Shown here piece after piece: positions 9,288 to 13,926 of a stretch of DNA of 22,728 nucleotides (position 1 is its first letter; every line of letters begins with the position of its first letter). Position numbers and translations under genes: made by a program. The stretch lies in the IMG/VR virus record IMGVR_UViG_3300031658_000146, positions 1 through 22,728 of that record; one strand, given 5' to 3'. Under the pieces are notes generated by a model that did no database searches, was not told where the DNA came from, and saw only the letters and a program-made list of their open reading frames with translations. The stretch comes from a virus.

Positions 9288-9703
9288 ACGACAGTGTACT
9301 CCGCATCATCTATAGTGTCTTGAGTATCCTCAGAGCCTGAGATGTCCGTAGAGCCTACACCAGTGATATTGATTTGGATGGAGTTCTTACCACCTCCTTT
9401 AATGATCTCTTTCTCAAAGGCTGCTACAGGAGCCACACGATCCATGACTAGCTTCCATGCACTTGCTTGGTTCTTGTGCTCATTGTCTAAAGCAGCATCA
9501 AAGATAGCTTCAAGCACCTTAGCTGACTTAGGACTAGCAAGCATACGAGCCTTGTACTCATTGATGATAGTAGCATCACCTTTGGGCCTGCCTATGATTC
9601 CTTTAGGTTTCTTTAGGGCTGACTTAGGTGGCCGACCAACCCTTTTTACTTTGTCTTTTGTGCCTTTAGATTCTTTTGTGTCTTTAGATTCTTTTGTTGA
9701 CAA
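9284..9703 (-). CDS. terS: Probable terminase small subunit (TTG start)
   Basis: A 139-residue protein directly upstream of and overlapping terL, the usual place for the DNA-recognition subunit of terminase. The N-terminus is very basic with repeated KESK/DTKESK and AT-hook-like GRPPK and GRPKG motifs, then a helical segment (EYKARMLASPKSAKVLEAIFDAA), and an acidic C-terminus (SEDTQDTIDDAEY). The start chosen is TTG at 9703 because AGAGG lies exactly 8 bp upstream (9716-9712) and no ATG is available near. Function is inferred mainly from position and DNA-binding character. The leader between the promoter and this start is about 130 nt and carries CTTAAG repeats. Confidence 0.8.
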   Translation of the reverse strand: MSTKESKDTKESKGTKDKVKRVGRPPKSALKKPKGIIGRPKGDATIINEYKARMLASPKSAKVLEAIFDAALDNEHKNQASAWKLVMDRVAPVAAFEKEIIKGGGKNSIQINITGVGSTDISGSEDTQDTIDDAEYTVV

Positions 9704-9735
9704 ATCAATTACCTCTATGTTGAGATTGAGTCTTA

Positions 9736-9764
9736 GTGTCTTAAGTATACTTAAGTGTCTTAAG
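9736..9764 (-). promoter_or_regulatory. CTTAAG repeat element in the terS leader
   Basis: Contains the perfect 16-bp palindrome CTTAAGTATACTTAAG (9740-9755) and two direct copies of GTGTCTTAAG (9736-9745 and 9755-9764, plus-strand reading). Read in the direction of terS transcription, CTTAAGTATACTTAAGACAC matches the sequence at 13395-13414 in 19 of 20 bases. A further CTTAAG lies at 9826-9831 close to the start of transcription. Probably an operator or an RNA hairpin in the leader. Confidence 0.7.
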
Positions 9765-9842
9765 AGGCGTTAAGGATATTCTTTAATAATTCATAAAGTA
9801 ATAACTAAACGATCTCTTAAAGCTGCTTAAGTACATAAGTAT

Positions 9843-9871
9843 ATTATAACATATTTAGAGCTAAATGTCAA
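9843..9871 (-). promoter_or_regulatory. Perfect-consensus sigma-70 promoter for the virion operon
   Basis: On the minus strand: TTGACA at 9871-9866, spacer of exactly 17 bp, TATAAT at 9848-9843. Predicted start of transcription is near 9836, giving a 5' leader of about 133 nt before terS. A fully consensus promoter on late genes suggests that they are held back by a repressor or leader control, or else expressed from the beginning by host RNA polymerase. Confidence 0.92.
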
Positions 9872-9929
9872 CACTTATCTCATGTTTCTTGTATCTTCTC
9901 ACGTATACATAAGTGCCCTTAACGCTAAA

Positions 9930-9944
9930 TAAGAATCATTCTCA
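9930..9944. promoter_or_regulatory. Fur-box-like 7-1-7 element
   Basis: TAAGAATCATTCTCA matches the 7-1-7 ferric uptake regulator pattern TGATAAT-N-ATTATCA at 11 of 14 informative positions and holds the perfect palindrome AGAAT-C-ATTCT. It lies about 60 bp upstream of the -35 box of the terS promoter. A single site found by eye; it may be chance. Confidence 0.3.
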
Positions 9945-10149
9945 TTCCCGTGTGCACTGTAGGTTTCCTTTAGATTTCAATTGCATTCTTATGTTGACTT
10001 TACTAACAAAAGCAAAACCACTCTCTTTTGTGAGCTGGAGGGTACCACTGTTATTCACGAGTGAACTCACGCCCCCGCCCCCATCAGATCCCTAGCACAC
10101 ACAGGGCCTTGTGTCAACCTTGTGCAGCCCTAGGTATGCCGCAGTCAGA

Positions 10150-10188
10150 CCGTGACTACCTAAGGCACTTGAGTCACGGGGGTTGACA
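10150..10188 (+). promoter_or_regulatory. Inverted repeat + TTGACA unit 1
   Basis: Perfect 8-bp arms CCGTGACT (10150-10157) and AGTCACGG (10172-10179), followed by GGG and TTGACA at 10183-10188. The distance from the first arm to TTGACA is 33 bp, identical to unit 2. No convincing -10 box follows at 16-18 bp, so the TTGACA may be part of the repeat rather than a promoter. Confidence 0.65.
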
Positions 10189-10259
10189 GAAGTGTACAAG
10201 TGTGTGCCAAGGTGGGTGCCTACGGATGCTATAGCACACCATGGACACTATAGCAACTA

Positions 10260-10298
10260 TTGTGACTATTTAGCCTGCTATAGTCACAAGGGTTGACA
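10260..10298 (+). promoter_or_regulatory. Inverted repeat + TTGACA unit 2
   Basis: Perfect 10-bp arms TTGTGACTAT (10260-10269) and ATAGTCACAA (10280-10289), loop of 10 nt, followed by GGG and TTGACA at 10293-10298. Compared with unit 1 the outer two bases change from CC...GG to TT...AA, which keeps pairing. The downstream -10 candidate TAGTTG is weak. Confidence 0.65.
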
Positions 10299-10393
10299 AC
10301 GGCACGACACTGGTGTAGTTGAGACACCTATTGTTTATGCGCACACACGCGAGTATCATGCTTGCCTATGACTTGTCAAGTATTACTCATTAC

Positions 10394-10408
10394 GTGACTA
10401 GCCAGTCA
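10394..10408 (+). promoter_or_regulatory. Short inverted repeat upstream of the early promoter (unit 3)
   Basis: GTGACTA at 10394 and AGTCA at 10404-10408 form a shorter TGACT-AGCC-AGTCA hairpin 15 bp before the TTGACA of the functional-looking early promoter. It uses the same GTGACT/AGTCA arm sequence as units 1 and 2 but with a 4-nt loop. Confidence 0.5.
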
Positions 10409-10422
10409 GTTATCAATAGTGC

Positions 10423-10450
10423 TTGACACATTGCTAGTGTGGTGTATACT
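10423..10450 (+). promoter_or_regulatory. Sigma-70 promoter for the early operon
   Basis: TTGACA at 10423-10428, 16-bp spacer, TATACT at 10445-10450. It ends 44 bp before the first early gene, with no other gene between. It most likely drives the eleven small genes up to 13300. Confidence 0.85.
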
Positions 10451-10494
10451 TGACCCAACAACAACGCAACAGGCCCTAGGCCATTGGAGTTACT

Positions 10495-10734
10495 ATGCAG
10501 GTATTTAATCAAGTGTCAGATTCGGCTCAGATGCACAAAGTGGCAGCTTTCAAAGGTGTTACTATACTTGAAGCTAAGGCGGCGGCTAGTGAACAACTAG
10601 ACATAGTGTTAGCTAAGACTGAGCGTAACGAGTATGTAACATGGGTGTACGTGTTTGGTCAATTCGCAAGTGGCCATTACTTTGGCAATGACATAGCACA
10701 AGCTGGTGCAGACTATGCGGAGCGTGTAGCATGA
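10495..10734 (+). CDS. Early hypothetical protein, first gene of the rightward operon
   Basis: A 79-residue soluble protein (MQVFNQVSDSAQMHKVAAFKG...). GGAG lies 5 bp before the ATG, supporting this start. Helical N-terminal half with Ala-rich ILEAKAAASEQL, then aromatic WVYVFGQFASGHYFG. No family recognised. As the first product made from the strong promoter at 10423-10450 it would be expressed earliest after entry, so a role in host take-over or protection is plausible but unproven. Its TGA overlaps the ATG of the next gene. Confidence 0.8.
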   Translation: MQVFNQVSDSAQMHKVAAFKGVTILEAKAAASEQLDIVLAKTERNEYVTWVYVFGQFASGHYFGNDIAQAGADYAERVA

Positions 10735-10814
10735 AAGCACTAGGCTACACACTATTAACTATAGGCATGATAGTAAGCATGCTTCATTTAGCTACAGTTA
10801 CTGGAGTATTATAA
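10731..10814 (+). CDS. 27-residue membrane peptide
   Basis: ATGA overlap with the preceding gene and a complete short reading frame: MKALGYTLLTIGMIVSMLHL then ATVTGVL. Residues 4-24 are one hydrophobic segment after a single Lys, compatible with a single-pass inner-membrane peptide. No family recognised. Support comes from translational coupling and composition only. Confidence 0.6.
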   Translation: MKALGYTLLTIGMIVSMLHLATVTGVL

Positions 10815-10816
10815 TC

Positions 10817-11590
10817 ATGGGCGCAATGATGCAAGGGCCACGGGCCACACCACTAAAGGCAAAGGCTAACGTATTAGGCTTTACGTTATACCATGGGCCC
10901 TCAGTACTAGATCCTAGTCGCACAATAGCAGCTATACTCACTCTTAAGACAAGCAACCGCAAGACGGGTAACATGGCGCAAGTATGGATTATTGATGCAG
11001 GCCCATTGAATCCTGTGGAGCTAAGCAAGGCAAAGCAAGATGATAGTATATGTGGCAATTGCCTACACCGACAAAGTCTAGGTGGTGCTTGTTATGTCAA
11101 TATAGGCCAAGCACCATTAGCAGTGTATAGAGCATTCAAGCGTGGACGCTATGAGCCTTTTAACCCTAGTGAGCATGGGCACTACCTAACCTCTAGACGT
11201 ACACGACTTGGCGCTTATGGTGATCCAGCGGCAGTGCCTTATGCTGTACTAAAGCAGATAACCGAGCTATCGCTAGCGCACACAGGTTATACACATCAAG
11301 CAGCACATAGTGCCTTTGATTCTAGATATACTCAGATATGTATGGTATCAGCTGATACACCTAAGCAGGCCCTAAAATGGCAAGCACTAGGCGCACATAC
11401 GTTTCGCGTAGCACTAGCAGGCGATACTTTAGCAGCTAACGAGCTAGAGTGCCTAGCGGATAGCAAAGGTCTCACATGTAACGAATGTGGCCTGTGTGAT
11501 GGTAGCACAAAGAATATCGCAATAACTGTACATGGCTCTAGAGCTAAACGTTTCTCTAGCCGTTTGATTAATCTAACCGAGGTAGCATGA
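10817..11590 (+). CDS. Conserved cysteine-rich phage protein of unknown function
   Basis: A 257-residue protein with two clusters that look like metal-binding sites: CGNC...GGACYVN (Cys79, Cys82, Cys92) and CNECGLC (Cys221, Cys224, Cys227), plus Cys175 and Cys212. Segments APLAVYRAFKRGRY, AYGDPAAVP, TGYTHQ and NIAITVHG recall a protein seen in many marine phage early regions (I associate it with a domain of unknown function but cannot name it with certainty). The cysteines could hold zinc or an iron-sulfur cluster. Start ATG 10817 is 2 bp after the 27-aa gene; GGAG is 12 bp upstream, a long spacing, so ATG 10826 or 10829 remain possible. Confidence 0.85.
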   Translation: MGAMMQGPRATPLKAKANVLGFTLYHGPSVLDPSRTIAAILTLKTSNRKTGNMAQVWIIDAGPLNPVELSKAKQDDSICGNCLHRQSLGGACYVNIGQAPLAVYRAFKRGRYEPFNPSEHGHYLTSRRTRLGAYGDPAAVPYAVLKQITELSLAHTGYTHQAAHSAFDSRYTQICMVSADTPKQALKWQALGAHTFRVALAGDTLAANELECLADSKGLTCNECGLCDGSTKNIAITVHGSRAKRFSSRLINLTEVA

Positions 11591-11591
11591 T

Positions 11592-11768
11592 ATGACTAAC
11601 AAAGAATATCACGACCAAATGAGCCTATTATCGCCCACTATGCGGCAATATGTAGAGAGTTGTATAACAGATTCTGAGTTATTAGAATACTTAGATGCAC
11701 ATGGCGTCCATACGTGGGCTTACTATCAAGATGCAGTACACGAATATAAAACAGATCAGGAGCAATAG
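11592..11768 (+). CDS. 58-residue early hypothetical protein
   Basis: Complete reading frame MTNKEYHDQMSLLSPTMRQY to HEYKTDQEQ. GAGG is 9 bp upstream and the start is 1 bp after the preceding stop. Acidic, soluble and helical, no recognised motif. Coding is supported by ribosome-binding site, tight packing and the absence of any other frame in this gap. Confidence 0.7.
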   Translation: MTNKEYHDQMSLLSPTMRQYVESCITDSELLEYLDAHGVHTWAYYQDAVHEYKTDQEQ

Positions 11769-11772
11769 ACCT

Positions 11773-12051
11773 ATGAGCAAATATGAGCAATTCAAGCAGG
11801 CACTGTGGCTAGCTATACTAGCGCCCACAGATGAACAAGAGAAACGTGCTACGGCACATGCACTAAAGCTACTACCATGGCTATCTGTGCGGCAGGAGAA
11901 GCAAGCAAAGTCTGAGGTGCTTACTAGGTTAAATAAAGCCACCTCGGTTGAACTTGATGATGGTAGTGGTTGGCATATGACTGCAGAGGAGCAGGAAAGA
12001 TGGGATATGTGCCACACAGGAACCGTCACTAGCAGGAGTAAAGCACAATGA
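11773..12051 (+). CDS. 92-residue early hypothetical protein
   Basis: Starts MSKYEQFKQALWLAILAPTD and ends TSRSKAQ. The ATG at 11773 is preferred over an upstream in-frame start at 11695 because AGGAG lies 10 bp upstream and the longer form would overlap the preceding gene by 74 bp. Residues 1-45 are helical with an Arg/Lys-rich face (EQEKRATAHALKLLPWLSVRQEK); the end is acidic then basic. No family recognised. Its TGA overlaps the next ATG. Confidence 0.75.
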   Translation: MSKYEQFKQALWLAILAPTDEQEKRATAHALKLLPWLSVRQEKQAKSEVLTRLNKATSVELDDGSGWHMTAEEQERWDMCHTGTVTSRSKAQ

Positions 12052-12209
12052 AACAAGACCTAAAGAACCACGGTCAAGGGCTTAACGCAAGCCCTCAGGT
12101 AACACAAGCCCTTAAGCGTCATAATACCATAGCAATAGCAGTAAACGTAACAGGCAGCCTTATTGGTGCCTTGTGTGTTATCTTTGCTATTGTAGTACTA
12201 TTTAACTAG
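12048..12209 (+). CDS. 53-residue single-pass membrane protein
   Basis: MKQDLKNHGQGLNASPQVTQ leads through ALKRHN to a C-terminal hydrophobic segment (about residues 27-52: TIAIAVNVTGSLIGALCVIF onwards) ending LFN. This is a polar N-terminus of about 26 residues followed by one transmembrane helix. ATGA overlap with the preceding gene and AGGAG upstream support translation. Function unknown. Confidence 0.7.
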   Translation: MKQDLKNHGQGLNASPQVTQALKRHNTIAIAVNVTGSLIGALCVIFAIVVLFN

Positions 12210-12228
12210 GATTAGGAGCACAAGTATC

Positions 12229-12597
12229 ATGATCAACACTACACAAACTAAAGCACAAGTAGAAGCAATGCTAGCTAAGTTAACAGTAAAGGAGCTACGC
12301 GACAAGCGTACAGGGCTGACCTTAGAAGCTAAAGCAATTTACAACCAGCTTTTAATGCTCAATTGGTCTGAACCATACATAACTATGGACGACCTAGAGC
12401 AAACAACAGGTATAGAGCGCCACACACTTGCACCAGTGCTTGGAGAGCTAATTAGTGCTAGGAGAGTATTATCAGGTAACGAGGACGTTTTAGGAGGCAC
12501 TGTGTACACTTATACGCCTATAATCAAAGGACAAGCGTATGGTTATCCCTTAGATTTCTTTAAGAGCTACTATGAATTTATGGAAAATGCTTTATGA
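12229..12597 (+). CDS. Putative winged-helix-like early protein
   Basis: A 122-residue protein. Residues about 30-95 (LTLEAKAIYNQLLMLNWSE, ITMDDLEQTTGIERHTLAPVLGELISARRVL, then VLGGTVYTYTPI) read like a winged helix-turn-helix: a helix, a DDLEQTTGIERHTL turn, a recognition helix and a beta wing. That would make it a candidate DNA-binding regulator of the repeats in this phage, but the call is by eye and weak. AGGAG lies 10 bp before the ATG. The stop overlaps the next gene. Confidence 0.7.
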   Translation: MINTTQTKAQVEAMLAKLTVKELRDKRTGLTLEAKAIYNQLLMLNWSEPYITMDDLEQTTGIERHTLAPVLGELISARRVLSGNEDVLGGTVYTYTPIIKGQAYGYPLDFFKSYYEFMENAL

Positions 12598-12728
12598 TGA
12601 CCTATGCAACAGATGCTTTATACCTGCTAGGCTTGCTAGTAGTGTACACAGGCGCAGTTATGGGCCTAGTGGCACTAGCAGGTGCAGTAGTAGCAATAGT
12701 GATAACGCTACTCACTAAAGATAACTAA
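12594..12728 (+). CDS. 44-residue hydrophobic membrane peptide
   Basis: MMTYATDALYLLGLLVVYTG is followed by AVMGLVALAGAVVAIVITLL and TKDN. About 33 of 44 residues are hydrophobic, either one long helix or a tight hairpin of two, with a short charged C-terminus. It overlaps the previous stop (ATG 12594, or ATG 12597). The Gly/Ala-rich helix resembles small holins or membrane-perturbing phage peptides, but its location in the early region argues against lysis. Confidence 0.65.
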   Translation: MMTYATDALYLLGLLVVYTGAVMGLVALAGAVVAIVITLLTKDN

Positions 12729-12744
12729 AGAAAAGGATTGACAT

Positions 12745-12804
12745 ATGGACAAATGTATTGATATACTTATTGACCTAATCATTATATTCCTAGCAATAGG
12801 CTAA
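12745..12804 (+). CDS. 19-residue hydrophobic micro-peptide
   Basis: MDKCIDILIDLIIIFLAIG, preceded by AAGGA about 7 bp before the ATG. It is the only reading frame between its neighbours and is nearly all Ile/Leu/Phe after residue 4. Too short for homology, so it is supported only by its ribosome-binding site, spacing and the presence of other membrane peptides nearby. Confidence 0.45.
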   Translation: MDKCIDILIDLIIIFLAIG

Positions 12805-12827
12805 CTAAAGACAAGAGAGGTAATACC

Positions 12828-13022
12828 ATGAGATGTAAAGCATGTAACACAATACTAAGCGATTACGAGCTAAGCCGCAAAGAGAGTGACACAGGAGAAT
12901 TTATAGATCTATGTAATAGATGCTTGACAAGTGCTAGAGAGGGCGAGTATAATTATTCTATAGATGCAGCAGATCTGGATGTAAATGAAACTAAAGGTGA
13001 TAGCCCGTGGTTACGAGAGTAA
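12828..13022 (+). CDS. Small zinc-ribbon protein
   Basis: A 64-residue protein starting MRCKACNTILSDYEL. Cys3-x2-Cys6 and Cys29-x2-Cys32 (CNRC) form a four-cysteine zinc site, with the pattern TGEFIDLCNRC typical of small phage zinc-binding proteins. The C-terminal half is acidic. GAGAGG lies 7 bp before the ATG. Such proteins are widespread in phage early regions; some zinc ribbons bind RNA polymerase or DNA, but there is no direct evidence of that here. Confidence 0.8.
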   Translation: MRCKACNTILSDYELSRKESDTGEFIDLCNRCLTSAREGEYNYSIDAADLDVNETKGDSPWLRE

Positions 13023-13057
13023 TCTAGGGTAAACCATAGAGGAGAGAGGATAGAGCA

Positions 13058-13300
13058 ATGACAGAATCAACAATAAATCTTGAGTTACAAATAGGTACCT
13101 ATACCGAAGTGCCTTTGGAAGTAGAGGTACAATGGAGCTTAAATAGCCTAGGTGAAGTAGACATAGATGACTTTTATGCTTATTATGTAGCCTTAGACGA
13201 CACAGGGCACAAGACGTTTGAACGTATACCTTACTGGATGCATAAGATACTTGAACTAGAGCTAGAGGAGTATCATGAAGATATAGAAAATAAAGCTTGA
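13058..13300 (+). CDS. Acidic early hypothetical protein, last gene before the replication promoter
   Basis: An 80-residue acidic protein (MTESTINLELQIGTYTEVPLEVEVQW...ELELEEYHEDIENKA). The N-terminal half alternates hydrophobic and polar residues like beta strands; the end is a Glu-rich helix. A purine-rich ribosome-binding site (GAGGAGAGAGG) precedes it. Its stop codon TGA is part of the TTGACA of the replication promoter. Acidic beta proteins of this size can act as DNA mimics, but no family is recognised. Confidence 0.75.
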   Translation: MTESTINLELQIGTYTEVPLEVEVQWSLNSLGEVDIDDFYAYYVALDDTGHKTFERIPYWMHKILELELEEYHEDIENKA

Positions 13301-13325
13301 CACACTTTGGACACAATGGTATAAT
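13297..13325 (+). promoter_or_regulatory. Perfect-consensus sigma-70 promoter for the replication operon
   Basis: TTGACA at 13297-13302, spacer of exactly 17 bp, TATAAT at 13320-13325. Predicted start near 13332 leaves a leader of about 140 nt before the SSB gene, containing the CTTAAG element at 13382-13414. Confidence 0.92.
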
Positions 13326-13381
13326 ATACCTAAGAGAGCAGAGAAAATACTTTATGAATAATCTTAAAGTATAATAGTAAA

Positions 13382-13414
13382 GTGTCTTAAGGCTCTTAAG
13401 TGTACTTAAGACAC
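13382..13414 (+). promoter_or_regulatory. CTTAAG repeat element in the replication-operon leader
   Basis: Arms GTGTCTTAAG (13382-13391) and CTTAAGACAC (13405-13414) are perfect inverted repeats; between them is a third CTTAAG (13395-13400). CTTAAGTGTACTTAAGACAC at 13395-13414 differs at one base from the element in the terS leader. It may act as an operator or as a leader RNA hairpin controlling both operons together. Confidence 0.7.
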
Positions 13415-13471
13415 CGTAGTAAAGACCTATTTTGGTCATAATAGATAATCTTATTAAAGAGAGTAAAGCGT

Positions 13472-13834
13472 ATGTCAGTATTAACAGGTTCAGTAGCATT
13501 TTCAAACTTAGATGAACATGAAATGTATCAAGGTCAGAGCACAGGTAAGTTTTCCGTGGTGCTAACTTTAGATGAAAACAATGCAGCCTTATTGTCTGAT
13601 GCAGGAGTAAAGCTGCGTGACTATGAAGACAACAAGCAACGAAAGTTTGCTAGTAAGTTTGCAGTAGACGTAGTGGACATTGAAGGTGAGCCATGCAAGG
13701 AACGTATCACACGAGGTTCTCTAGTGCGCATTCAGTACACACTAGGCCAAGAGCATCCAGTGCATGGTATCACGCCTTACTTGGATAAGATTCGTGTCTT
13801 AGAGCTAGCCACATCTAATGATGATGATTTCTAG
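13472..13834 (+). CDS. Probable single-stranded DNA-binding protein (short gp2.5-like)
   Basis: A 120-residue protein, first gene of the replication operon and directly before primase-helicase. The sequence alternates strands as in an OB fold (GKFSVVLTLDENNAALL, KFAVDVVDIEGEPC, GSLVRIQYTLG) and ends in an acidic tail with terminal phenylalanine (SNDDDF), the signature used by T7 gp2.5 and bacterial SSB to contact polymerase and helicase. It is about half the length of T7 gp2.5 (232 residues), so it is a minimal version or a different family. The identification rests on the tail, strand pattern and gene order. Confidence 0.7.
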   Translation: MSVLTGSVAFSNLDEHEMYQGQSTGKFSVVLTLDENNAALLSDAGVKLRDYEDNKQRKFASKFAVDVVDIEGEPCKERITRGSLVRIQYTLGQEHPVHGITPYLDKIRVLELATSNDDDF

Positions 13835-13862
13835 TTAAGCGTCTAAGCAACGCTAAGTTAAC

Positions 13863-13894
13863 CCCTAGCCCTACTATTACTTTAGTGGCTAGGG
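13863..13894 (+). other. Hairpin between SSB and primase genes
   Basis: Perfect arms CCCTAGCC (13863-13870) and GGCTAGGG (13887-13894) with a 16-nt loop. A smaller hairpin with AGCGT/ACGCT arms precedes it right after the SSB stop. No T-run follows, so it is not a standard terminator; it may tune expression or stabilise the SSB message. Confidence 0.5.
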
Positions 13895-13926
13895 CCCTTA
13901 CACAGGCTTACAGGAGCTTACAGAGC

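Larger units (their letters stand above)
9704..10494. other. Divergent intergenic control region
   Basis: 791 bp without a supportable gene, separating the leftward virion operon from the rightward early operon. It holds the terS promoter and leader, a Fur-box-like site, three inverted-repeat plus TTGACA units, three CTATAG hexamers (10229, 10248, 10278) and the early promoter. Its right half is visibly richer in G+C than the left, with a CGCCCCCGCCCCC tract near 10071-10083. It could also house a replication origin, but no decisive origin signal is visible. Confidence 0.7.

Noticed and set aside
9913-10095. 60-residue plus-strand frame in the central gap
   Set aside because: Non-ATG start, no ribosome-binding site, unusual composition with Pro run from the C-rich tract; it overlaps regulatory sequence.
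10112-10117. Minus-strand promoter using TTGACA
   Set aside because: The -10 position reads TAGGGA, a poor match, and a perfect promoter already serves terS.
10183-10210. Promoter at the first TTGACA
   Set aside because: No acceptable -10 box 15-19 bp downstream; kept only as part of the repeat unit.
10260-10289. tRNA-like hairpin
   Set aside because: No cloverleaf or TTC loop could be formed around it; no tRNA gene is visible in the window.
10798-11058. 86-residue minus-strand frame antisense to the cysteine-rich early gene
   Set aside because: Opposite strand to a well supported gene, no promoter or ribosome-binding site.
13011-13505. 164-residue minus-strand frame across the replication promoter
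   Set aside because: Leu/Tyr-rich shadow covering two plus-strand genes and a perfect promoter; no translation signals.
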